The position numbers and the translations under genes are program-made. A stretch of DNA of 7,199 nucleotides. Source: Nitrolancea sp040255925. Lineage in GTDB: Bacteria; Chloroflexota; Chloroflexia; Thermomicrobiales; Thermomicrobiaceae. The stretch covers positions 1-7,199 of the forward strand of contig JBDZVX010000118.1 of assembly GCA_040255925.1 (NCBI GenBank), read 5' to 3'. Below, piece after piece: positions 1 to 5,281 of the stretch. The stretch's first letter is position 1. The number at the start of each line of letters is the position of its first letter. A model generated the notes under the pieces. It saw nothing but the letters and a program-made list of their open reading frames with translations. It was not told the origin of the DNA and made no database searches.

Positions 1-200
1 TACTCGTCGCTGTGGATGATCGCGTTCCGGAGCTGACCGTAGTCGATCAGGAGATCGCGCACGTGCCGGACGGCGCGATCGGTGCGCGCGGCGCTCTGCA
101 CGACGTGCGAAAACGACCGCCGGTCATCCGCGCCGGTGCGCCGGCGGAGATAGGCATCCACTTCGTTGTACAAACGGATAAATTCGCTTGCCCGGCTCAT
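1..200 (-). CDS. HEPN-like protein, N-terminal part only (runs off the window)
   Basis: Only the first 66 codons lie in the window; the gene continues past base 1. The product starts MSRASEFIRLYNEVDAYLRR and is helical and charged throughout. Residues 58-63 read RNAIIH, which fits the Rx4H signature (R followed by a polar residue) of HEPN domains. That family includes many toxin and anti-phage RNases, but also non-catalytic members. From memory, similar N-termini (FIxxYNxxDxYLRR ... LRNAIVH) occur in proteins that carry CBS domains further on; the window cannot show whether that holds here. The ATG at 200 is the first start codon after an in-frame TGA, and GGGAAG lies a few bases upstream. 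The gene begins 45 bases after the stop of the 169-aa gene on the same strand, so the two are probably co-transcribed. The reading frame is certain; an RNase role is inference. Confidence 0.72.
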   Translation of the reverse strand, partial: MSRASEFIRLYNEVDAYLRRRTGADDRRSFSHVVQSAARTDRAVRHVRDLLIDYGQLRNAIIHSDE

Positions 201-245
201 CAGCGCTTCCCATTCCCACCACCGCGACCGGCCATCGCGGCCGTT

Positions 246-755
246 TCAGGGAGTCTTCAGCCATCCGGCCAACCGCTCCGTGAGGATAACCTCGTACGGG
301 AGCGCCTTCAACTCGTCGGCGGTCACGTCAATGCCCTGCCGCCTCGACTGGTCGGCTAGCCACGACCACGTATGGTCTTCCCCGCACTCGTCATCATCAG
401 CGAATACGACGTTCAGCACGTCCTGTCGGATGCTGTCTGGTGTCAAGCCAGCACGGGCAGGGGCCACATTTTCCAGGACCACACGCCGCCCATCCTCCAG
501 CTCCACGAGCTCCCTGACTGAACTGATGGAGAACCCGCGGTTATCCACAACCACCCGTCGCCCGTCCTCTAATTCCACGAATACCTTGATCGAGAAGTTC
601 TGTCCCCGCGATGATTCCGGCTCGGGAGTCCCGGTCCGAAAATCGCAGATGGCGCCGATGCCGGCCACACGGCGGGATTGACCTGGGTGGGCCATGTCGG
701 AGGCGTTTGGATCATCCCCAGGGTCATACGGGAACCAACCCGAGCGCTCGCTCAT
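246..755 (-). CDS. 169-aa protein of unknown function with GWFPYDP N-terminus and duplicated VELEDGRRVV strand
   Basis: I do not recognise this family. The start is the ATG at 755, with GGAGAT (761-766) five bases upstream. The protein has no signal peptide or membrane segment. Residues 6-20 form an aromatic/proline/acidic stretch (GWFPYDPGDDPNASD) that resembles the repeat in the secreted protein encoded just upstream. Residues 60-69 and 84-93 are two copies of ELEDGRRVV, 24 residues apart, each probably a beta-hairpin; the repeat is visible in the DNA too (478-508 and 550-580). Residues 106-169 look like a compact acidic helical domain (DDDECGEDHTW, then GIDVTADELKALPYEV). It sits between the secreted-protein gene (55 bases upstream, with a hairpin between) and the HEPN-like gene (45 bases downstream). 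The ORF has a good ribosome site and covers the whole interval, so I take it as real. Confidence 0.72.
   Translation of the reverse strand: MSERSGWFPYDPGDDPNASDMAHPGQSRRVAGIGAICDFRTGTPEPESSRGQNFSIKVFVELEDGRRVVVDNRGFSISSVRELVELEDGRRVVLENVAPARAGLTPDSIRQDVLNVVFADDDECGEDHTWSWLADQSRRQGIDVTADELKALPYEVILTERLAGWLKTP
478..580 (-). repeat. Intragenic direct repeat encoding two VELEDGRRVV units
   Basis: Two similar 31-base copies at 478-508 and 550-580 are offset by 72 bases, exactly 24 codons, so the reading frame is kept. Each encodes VELEDGRRVV. Most differences are at third codon positions, so the duplication is old and under protein-level constraint. Confidence 0.6.
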
Positions 756-775
756 AACGGATCTCCAGCCATCTA

Positions 776-802
776 CGCGCGTATCCTCACTCGATACGCG
801 CG
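776..802. repeat. Perfect 10-bp inverted repeat (hairpin) between two genes
   Basis: CGCGCGTATC (776-785) and GATACGCGCG (793-802) are exact reverse complements separated by a 7-base loop. The hairpin lies in the 55-base gap between the stop of the secreted-protein gene (811) and the start of the 169-aa gene (755), about 10 bases before the latter's ribosome site. In the minus-strand transcript no U-run follows it, so it is not a standard intrinsic terminator. It may attenuate read-through, protect an mRNA 3' end or act as a protein-binding palindrome. Confidence 0.6.
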
Positions 803-810
803 GATCATCA

Positions 811-1428
811 CTACGCCGGGGGGCTGCAGTTACGATCTACAGGCTCATTGTAGTAGTATCCGGACGGATCATGCCAGTTGTCCAGATCAACGTCGACGTA
901 GGCTAGCCACCCCACTGTATTACCGCTTGCGCAAGTAAACCTCGCGTTCGCCCACTTGCCGGAGCCGCCCCCTGCATAGACATCAGCCTGGCCAGAACTA
1001 ACTGTAACCCAGTAACAGTTGGTGGGATAGGGGTTACAGTACCACGCCGCCAAATACACCGTTACCGTGGCCTTGCTCGGGCATGTACCTGCACCAGATT
1101 TGTTTTTCCAAAAGCCGTGAACAGAGACATCCGCTCCGCTCAAGTGCGGATCGTCAGTGTTCTGCGTGTAGTGGCACGTACCGGCGACGATCACCCCTGA
1201 TTCACCCATTGGAGAGACCGTCTCTGGTGCGGGAACAGTTTGCACGCTTGGATCATAAGGGGCCCAATGCCCACCGGGGACAGCAGTGGAGTCTGCATTA
1301 TCCTTGCTTGGGTCATAAGGAGCCCAGTGGCCACCGGAGACAGGCGTAATCGGGTCCGCCGCCTGAGCGGGGCCAACCATACCGACGAGCAGGAGCATCA
1401 CCACATTCGCCAGCGCCAGCAATCGCAT
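811..1428 (-). CDS. Secreted six-cysteine protein with tandem GGHWAPYDPS repeat, function unknown
   Basis: With the ATG at 1428 the product is 205 aa. In-frame GTG (1437) and TTG (1458) starts are also possible, but the ATG places a classic Sec signal peptide at the N-terminus: MRLL, a hydrophobic core LANVVMLLLVGMVG, then a cleavage-like PAQA/AD. The mature N-terminus carries two copies of GGHWAPYDPS, 20 residues apart, in a Ser/Pro/acidic linker. The remaining ~130 residues contain six cysteines (GTCHY, GTCPS, WYCNP, TNCYW, FTCAS, RNCSP), enough for three disulfides, and are rich in Tyr, Trp, Gly and alternating hydrophobic residues (ATVTVYLAAWYC, LAYVDVDLDNW). This suggests an exported beta-sandwich. 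The pattern recalls uncharacterised secreted proteins of Actinobacteria, but I cannot name the family. It is the first gene after the 1594-1622 promoter and less GC-rich than the genes on the right, which hints at transfer. Confidence 0.75.
   Translation of the reverse strand: MRLLALANVVMLLLVGMVGPAQAADPITPVSGGHWAPYDPSKDNADSTAVPGGHWAPYDPSVQTVPAPETVSPMGESGVIVAGTCHYTQNTDDPHLSGADVSVHGFWKNKSGAGTCPSKATVTVYLAAWYCNPYPTNCYWVTVSSGQADVYAGGGSGKWANARFTCASGNTVGWLAYVDVDLDNWHDPSGYYYNEPVDRNCSPPA
1247..1342 (-). repeat. In-frame tandem repeat encoding GGHWAPYDPS twice
   Basis: Two 36-base copies (1247-1282 and 1307-1342) are offset by exactly 60 bases, or 20 codons, and match at 31 of 36 positions. They encode PGGHWAPYDPS and SGGHWAPYDPS in the linker directly after the signal peptide. 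The gene could gain or lose units by slippage without losing frame. Confidence 0.8.
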
Positions 1429-1436
1429 TCGTCGCA

Positions 1437-1445
1437 CCCCCCCCC
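1437..1445 (-). repeat. G9 homopolymer (minus strand) beside the start codon of the secreted protein
   Basis: Nine consecutive C on the plus strand read as G9 on the coding strand, between GGAA and the in-frame GTG/ATG start codons. The tract doubles as a purine-rich ribosome-binding region. A length change would alter ribosome-site spacing for the ATG start, or shift the frame for the upstream TTG start. It is also a common place for sequencing error. Confidence 0.7.
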
Positions 1446-1593
1446 TTCCGAAGTACAACGCTAGTACTCGCTCCCTAGGCGAATGTTAGCGTGAAACTAA
1501 TATACCATAAGTGCGTGCCTTGATGGCTCTTTAATTTGGTTATGAGACTCTTCGCGCTCTTGATACCTTGGATTACCACGCTACGGTGGTTAC

Positions 1594-1622
1594 ACCATAG
1601 TACCTGACCCGGTGTGTGTCAA
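1594..1622 (-). promoter_or_regulatory. Sigma70-like promoter for the secreted-protein/169-aa/HEPN-like cluster
   Basis: On the minus strand TTGACA (1617-1622, a perfect -35) is followed, after exactly 17 bases, by TATGGT (1594-1599, 4 of 6 to TATAAT). Transcription would start near 1587, leaving a leader of about 160 bases before the ATG at 1428. A short dyad (ACCAC ... GTGGT, about 1575-1590) overlaps the predicted start and could be an operator. I see no recognisable riboswitch in the leader. The -35 box is only about 26 bases from the stop codon of the ISAs1 remnant, so the promoter lies at or near the end of that element. Confidence 0.5.
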
Positions 1623-1647
1623 GTAACCCAGTACTACAACTTTGGGC

Positions 1648-1997
1648 TTATGTGTGAGTCAGCAGCGCCTCCAGGATCAAGGCCGCCGCGCGCTCGGGGA
1701 ACTGGCTGAACTCGCGCAAGCGCGCTGCGATCTGTCGGATGCCGGCGCGGTGGAGCAGGCTGATGGCGACATCGCGCAACACGGTCATAACAATCGCTTA
1801 CTGGCCGACATGGATCAGGCTCCGATTTTCTCCCAGCGTGACATCTTTGGTCCGATGCAGGGCATTCTCGATCTGCCAGTGTCCCCGCTTGAGGGCGAAG
1901 GGCTGGTTCGCCGTCCCGTGGGCGCCAGGCTGGTGAGGCCGTACACGACTTGCTGCTTGGGCCGGCCCTGGTAATGCCGGTGCGCCGATTGACGCAC
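1648..1997 (-). pseudogene. ISAs1-family transposase, decayed C-terminal fragment
   Basis: Three pieces of one transposase can be read on the minus strand. Up to about 1925 one frame gives HRHYQGRPKQQVVYGLTSLAP. The next frame gives ALKRGHWQIENALHRTKDVT, which holds the family's HWxIENxLH block and the catalytic glutamate of its DDE site. An in-frame TAA (1798-1800) interrupts this, and the same frame then resumes with VLRDVAISLLHRAGIRQIAA and continues to the natural-looking stop at 1648-1650. There is therefore one frameshift (about 1915-1930), one nonsense codon and no N-terminal half. Further upstream the reading frame also meets a TAG near 2015. The assignment rests on the conserved HWQIEN/DVTLGE block of the ISAs1 (DDE_Tnp_ISAs1) family. 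The fragment is non-functional. I could not locate its inverted repeats with confidence. Confidence 0.75.
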
Positions 1998-2044
1998 TGG
2001 GAACGTCCCGGCTATACTGCGCTAATCCAGACACGGGAAGAGCC

Positions 2045-2052
2045 GGTATGGC
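2045..2052 (+). repeat. 8-bp target-site duplication, left copy
   Basis: GGTATGGC directly abuts the left end of the element and is repeated exactly at 3480-3487. Confidence 0.93.
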
Positions 2053-2068
2053 GTAAGAGTTCAGAGTG
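2053..2068 (+). repeat. IS66 terminal inverted repeat, left end
   Basis: GTAAGAGTTCAGAGTG is identical to the reverse complement of 3464-3479. After three mismatches the match resumes for six more bases (GGGCAA). The stop codon of the transposase (2061-2063) lies inside this repeat. Confidence 0.93.
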
Positions 2069-3426
2069 CAGGGGCAAGGAGTAATTGGTGACAGGCGTCA
2101 AGGGGATTCCGGCCTTGGGCTTGCCAAGTGCCAAAGAGCGAGGCCAAGGCCATCCGAACCCGCGAGCCCTGGGGCGAACGGGTTCCCCCGCTGATCTTGC
2201 GCGCCACCACCAGGGGCCTCAGGCTCCGCTCGGCCAGGTTGTTATCGGCCGGGACCGCCGGATAGATCACAAACGGGAAGAGTTCCGCCAGGAAGCGGTC
2301 AATCCGCTGGCACAAGGTCCGCTGGGGCAGCCTCGTCTCCGGCTCCAGACCTGGACGACAGCACGCAAAGAGCGCCGTCTCGAAGCGGGCTCGGGCTGCT
2401 ACCCGCGTCGTCCAATCGGCATGGTTAGCCGCCACCTTGGCCTCCAGATAGAGGTCGTGGACCGCCTGAGCCCAGGCAGCCAGGGCGGTATCCTCGGGAT
2501 GAGTGGTGCACAGATCGTGGATATCGCGCAGCAGGTGGACCCAGCAGCGTTGGTGGGAGCCGACATGGCTGTTGTAGGCGCTGTAAAAATCACTGACCAG
2601 GGTGCCCCGATAGTCCGCGCCCAAGACTTCCTGGACCACCGTCCCGGCTCGGCTCCGCTCATAGTGGAAATAGCGCAGTTCCGGGGTACTGAAGGTCCAG
2701 AGCCAACCATTGACCCCATTTTCCCGCCAGCCGGTCTCATCGGCATGGATCACCGGACTGCCCCGGACCTGGGCTCGCAGCTCCGCCAGCACCGGCTCGG
2801 CCCGCCGGGCCACCGTCCGCAGCAAGCCGACCAGGGTGCCCAATCCCAGGTGCAGCCCATGAACCGTCTCCAGCAGCCATTGGATCGTCCGAAGCGGCAG
2901 CCGACCGATGGTATGGAGGCTGGCGATGTAGGCTCTCGCTGCTGACCCGGTGCTGGCCGACCACCTGGTCGCTGAGATCCAGCGTTGGGGTGACCGCCCG
3001 GTTGCAGCGGGGACAGATTCGGCGGCGGACGACATGCTCGATGACCTGGACCGGAACCCGGGGGAGGTGGAGCACCTGCCGGCGACGGACCACCTCGCCT
3101 CCCTGAAGCGGGGTGTGGCAGCCAGGACAGTGCGCGACCCCATGCTCAATGAGCTGGGTTGGGCGATCCCGGTGGCGGACAAACTGCTGGGTCCGGGGTT
3201 TCCGGGGCTTGGCCGGTTGGTCGGGCCGGGTTGGCCGGACGAAGGGGGGCACGTTGGGCGCACTGGGAGGCGGCGATTGGGGTGGCGCGTCGGTCAAGGC
3301 TTGGACCTGCGCGGTGAGGGCCGCCACCTGAGCCGCCAACTCGGTGATCCGAGCCTGCTGGGCGCGAGCCACCCTGACCAGGGCGTCGCGGTCAAGTTGT
3401 TCAAAGGCCGGGCTATCCAGTTCCAT
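2061..3426 (-). pseudogene. tnpC: IS66-family DDE transposase (TnpC), frameshifted
   Basis: Two overlapping frames together give one IS66 transposase of about 453 aa, a normal size for single-gene members. Frame one (ATG at 3426, about 164 codons) has a heptad-like N-terminus (LDRDALVRVARAQQARITEL), a Pro-rich linker and a zinc-ribbon-like part (CPGC ... CPRC), and reaches DQVVGQHRVSSESL. The second frame takes over at about 2930 with YIASLHTIGRLPLRTIQWL and holds the catalytic core: HADETGW (first Asp), LVSDFYSAYN (second Asp), and NNLAERSLRPLVVARK (Glu), then the TGA inside the inverted repeat. The DDE residues are all present, so the frame break is the only obvious lesion. One explanation is loss of one copy of a tandem GCCTA at 2929-2933: restoring five bases gives ESLAYIASL, as the family expects. 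No slippery sequence for programmed frameshifting is evident at the junction. Confidence 0.88.
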
Positions 3427-3438
3427 AGCCTGAGGCTA
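3426..3438. repeat. Small palindrome overlapping the transposase start
   Basis: TAGCC-TGA-GGCTA forms a 5-bp stem that ends at the first base of the transposase ATG. In the mRNA it could hide the start region. No strong Shine-Dalgarno is seen upstream (only AGG two bases before the ATG). Translation damping is common for transposases but is only inference here. Confidence 0.4.
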
Positions 3439-3463
3439 CACGAAGGCGGCCGATTTGCCCACC

Positions 3464-3479
3464 CACTCTGAACTCTTAC
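3464..3479 (-). repeat. IS66 terminal inverted repeat, right end
   Basis: CACTCTGAACTCTTAC is the exact inverted copy of 2053-2068. It lies 37 bases upstream of the transposase start codon. Confidence 0.93.
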
Positions 3480-3487
3480 GGTATGGC
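3480..3487 (+). repeat. 8-bp target-site duplication, right copy
   Basis: GGTATGGC directly abuts the right end of the IS66 element and is identical to 2045-2052. Removing the element and one copy restores the pre-insertion site, which joins the ISAs1 scar to the upstream region of the phosphoesterase gene. Confidence 0.93.
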
Positions 3488-3535
3488 AGCCAGGCCGGAT
3501 GTGGCGTAGAATTTGCAACCGTGACCGGGTAGCAA
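3484..3535 (+). promoter_or_regulatory. Possible weak promoter and dyad upstream of the phosphoesterase gene
   Basis: TAGAAT (3507-3512, 5 of 6 to the -10 consensus) lies 17 bases after a poor -35 (TGGCAG, 3484-3489) that overlaps the IS66 target duplication. Immediately downstream is an imperfect inverted repeat, TTGCAACC (3513-3520) and GGTAGCAA (3528-3535), matching at 7 of 8 positions with a 7-base loop, which could be an operator. Nothing else stands out in the 136 bases between the IS66 target duplication and the gene. Confidence 0.25.
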
Positions 3536-3623
3536 TCGTTCAATTTGCCGGGCGAGATGTTGTATCCACGCGGCACTCTCCGCACCATGCGGACGAGACC
3601 GGCGCTGGAATGAGGACGGTGGG

Positions 3624-5150
3624 GTGCCAGCAAACCATCCCCTGACGCCACCACTGCACGAATCGGCAGATCCAGACCAATCCGACCCGCTTATTTGCGT
3701 GGTCAGTGACCTCCACCTCGGCGGCGACCCGGGGCAGGAGGATTTCTTCGCCACCGATGAGTTCATCCGGCTCCTCGATAAGCTCGACCAGCATGACGGC
3801 CGGGTCGAACTCGTGATCGCCGGCGATTGGTTCGATCTCCTCCAAATTCAGTCATCGATCGGCGCCGACGGCAGCCGCGTTCGCCCCGTCGTGAGTGAGG
3901 GCGATACGGCACAGCTCTTCGAGCGACTGGAACGGTTCGCGGCACGGCCCGACCGCCGGGTCATCTACCTGATCGGCAACCATGACAGCCAGATCTGGTG
4001 GGACCGCCAGGAACAGCAGGTGCTCCGCGAGGGCGGCTATGTGAGCGAGATCGCGCTCGGCTATCACTACCAGTTCGGCACCCCGGAGCATGGCGCGCTC
4101 CTCTATTGCGATCACGGCGCCGAATACGATCCCGGTAACGCGATCCGTGACTACTCGAACCCGCTCTCGACGCCGCTCGGCCATCATTTCGTCCTCGATT
4201 TCGTGAACCATCTCGAACCGCTTGGCCGGACGTCGCCCGAGCACGCACCCACCTCAATCTCGGATATCGATAACATCTATCCGTTGGAGATGGCCCCCTG
4301 GTGGTTCGTCTCCCGGTTCTTTTACCGGGCAGTGGAGCAGTTCACCAAGTATGTGGCGCTGCCGGGGCTGATCCTGTATCTCCTCTTCCATCTGCTGCCG
4401 ATCGCCTTCTTCATGGACCGTCTCGTCACGAACCATCCGGTGCTGGAACGGCTCCCGAGCTTTAACGCAATGCTCTGGGTTATGATCGCCATCTTCGATT
4501 CATCAGTGGCGCTCGGTCTGCTCACCCTGCTGCTGATCCGCAGATCGTTTCGTAAGGCCAGGCGCAATTACGGTCTGGAGGATATCGGCGCGATCATCGG
4601 CCGAGGCGAGCGCTTTTGGAAGACGACCACCGATAGCCTCACCACCGGCGATCGCTGTCCCGCCTTCTGGGCCGGCCCTTGGGACGGCTGCGATGTCCTG
4701 GTCTATGGGCACACGCATTTCGGCTTTATCCGTCCGTTGGAGACCGGTGAGCGGGTGCGCGCGATCGTCAATACCGGCTCCTGGACGCGCAAGGTCCTGC
4801 CGGTCCGGGGTCGGTTCCGGCTTCCACCGGTCTTTCTCCCGACCTATCATCTCTCGTACGCGCTGGCCTATGAGCGAGATGGCGCGCTGCACGTGGAACT
4901 CTGGGAAATCCCGAAAGCGATAAACTACTCGCTCCCCTGGCCGGAGCGGCTGGCGATCATCCACAAAGAGCGGCCTATTTCGAAGCCGGAGAGCATTGAA
5001 CCGCAGCTTCTGGACCGGATCGCGATCCCCTTCCACTCCCGGGAGTCCGTCGATCGACCCGACGAGGAACTGGTCGCTGCCTCAGCGTTTGGGCCGGGCG
5101 CTTTTTCCGCTCCACCAGAGGGCCAGGGCGACGACGGGCAAGCCGAGTAG
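3624..5150 (+). CDS. Calcineurin-like metallophosphoesterase with an inserted transmembrane hairpin (508 aa)
   Basis: The dinuclear-metal motifs of the calcineurin-like phosphoesterase superfamily appear in order: SDLHLGG (Asp29, His31), AGDWFDL (Asp68), IGNHD (Asn119, His120), CDHG (His164) and YGHTHFG (His363, His365), followed by NTGSW. The core is split: about 200 residues separate CDHG from GHTH, and this insert contains two hydrophobic helices (about 243-264 and 281-305) joined by a short polar loop and followed by a basic stretch (RRSFRKARR). The enzyme should therefore be membrane-anchored, with the active site probably on the cytoplasmic side, since there is no signal peptide and positive charge follows the second helix. 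The substrate is unknown; lipid-linked pyrophosphates (compare LpxH) or nucleotides are possible. The start is GTG at 3624, with GAGGA (3612-3616) seven bases upstream. The acidic, Gly/Pro-rich C-terminal tail overlaps the 3' end of the convergent small membrane-protein gene. Confidence 0.9.
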   Translation: MPANHPLTPPLHESADPDQSDPLICVVSDLHLGGDPGQEDFFATDEFIRLLDKLDQHDGRVELVIAGDWFDLLQIQSSIGADGSRVRPVVSEGDTAQLFERLERFAARPDRRVIYLIGNHDSQIWWDRQEQQVLREGGYVSEIALGYHYQFGTPEHGALLYCDHGAEYDPGNAIRDYSNPLSTPLGHHFVLDFVNHLEPLGRTSPEHAPTSISDIDNIYPLEMAPWWFVSRFFYRAVEQFTKYVALPGLILYLLFHLLPIAFFMDRLVTNHPVLERLPSFNAMLWVMIAIFDSSVALGLLTLLLIRRSFRKARRNYGLEDIGAIIGRGERFWKTTTDSLTTGDRCPAFWAGPWDGCDVLVYGHTHFGFIRPLETGERVRAIVNTGSWTRKVLPVRGRFRLPPVFLPTYHLSYALAYERDGALHVELWEIPKAINYSLPWPERLAIIHKERPISKPESIEPQLLDRIAIPFHSRESVDRPDEELVAASAFGPGAFSAPPEGQGDDGQAE

Positions 5151-5264
5151 GAAAAAGAGCAACGAACCGAGCGTGTTACCGCCGCTCAGCATCAACCAGA
5201 TCAGAATCAGCGCGACATAGAACGTGAGGATCAGGAGCGGACCGGTGATAGTACGGTTCCTCAT
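5082..5264 (-). CDS. Small two-helix membrane protein (60 aa)
   Basis: The product is a basic N-terminus (MRNRTITG), a first hydrophobic helix (about 9-27, LLILTFYVALILIWLML), a short Gly/Asn turn (SGGNTLG), a second helix (about 34-51) and a basic tail (SGKSARPKR). Helices ending in basic residues on both sides predict a hairpin with both termini inside the cell. I do not recognise the family. It begins 17 bases after the mgtE stop on the same strand, so it is likely the last gene of that operon and might be a small accessory protein of the transporter. The ribosome site is weak (AGGGGAA about 13 bases before the ATG). Its last 69 bases overlap the end of the convergent phosphoesterase gene. 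Confidence 0.72.
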   Translation of the reverse strand: MRNRTITGPLLILTFYVALILIWLMLSGGNTLGSLLFFLLGLPVVALALWWSGKSARPKR

Positions 5265-5281
5265 CGGGCAACGATTCCCCT

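Larger units (their letters stand above)
2053..3479 (-). mobile_element. IS66-family insertion sequence, 1427 bp, with intact ends
   Basis: The element is bounded by perfect 16-bp inverted repeats starting GTAAGAG, the usual start of IS66-family ends, and by a perfect 8-bp direct duplication of the target (GGTATGGC), the size this family makes. It encodes only one protein, the DDE transposase (TnpC type); the small accessory genes tnpA and tnpB of larger IS66 elements are absent, as in the ISBst12-like subgroup. The transposase frame is broken, so this copy is probably not autonomous. Matching ends and an unaltered target duplication indicate a fairly recent insertion. Confidence 0.93.

Noticed and set aside
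12..359. 115-codon open frame on the plus strand at the left edge
   Set aside because: It is antisense to the HEPN-like gene (RNAIIH, YNEVDAYLRR) and to the end of the 169-aa gene.
166..681. Ser/Thr/Arg-rich open frame on the plus strand
   Set aside because: It is antisense to the 169-aa gene and HEPN-like gene, which have ribosome sites and sensible composition; this frame has neither.
1438..1587. Possible riboswitch in the long leader of the secreted-protein gene
   Set aside because: I could not match any conserved aptamer core such as c-di-GMP or cobalamin, and no strong multi-stem fold with a terminator is visible.
2085..2945. 286-codon open frame on the plus strand
   Set aside because: It lies antisense to the IS66 transposase, whose zinc-ribbon and DDE motifs are clear. 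The plus-strand translation is Gly/Gln/Arg-rich without recognisable motifs.
2061..3426. Programmed frameshift producing the IS66 transposase
   Set aside because: No A/U-rich slippery heptamer lies at the junction near 2930, and such control is not typical of the IS66 large transposase gene. A 5-base deletion explains the break more simply.
1648..3487. Composite transposon formed by ISAs1 and IS66 copies
   Set aside because: The two elements belong to different families. The IS66 copy has its own target duplication and the ISAs1 piece is a fragment, so they moved independently.
4503..5036. 177-codon open frame on the minus strand
   Set aside because: It is antisense to the phosphoesterase, including its GHTH region, and has no coding features of its own.
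5083..5106. Possible intrinsic terminator (AGCG ... CGCTTTTT) near the end of the phosphoesterase gene
   Set aside because: The stem is only four base pairs with a long loop and sits inside coding sequence on both strands.
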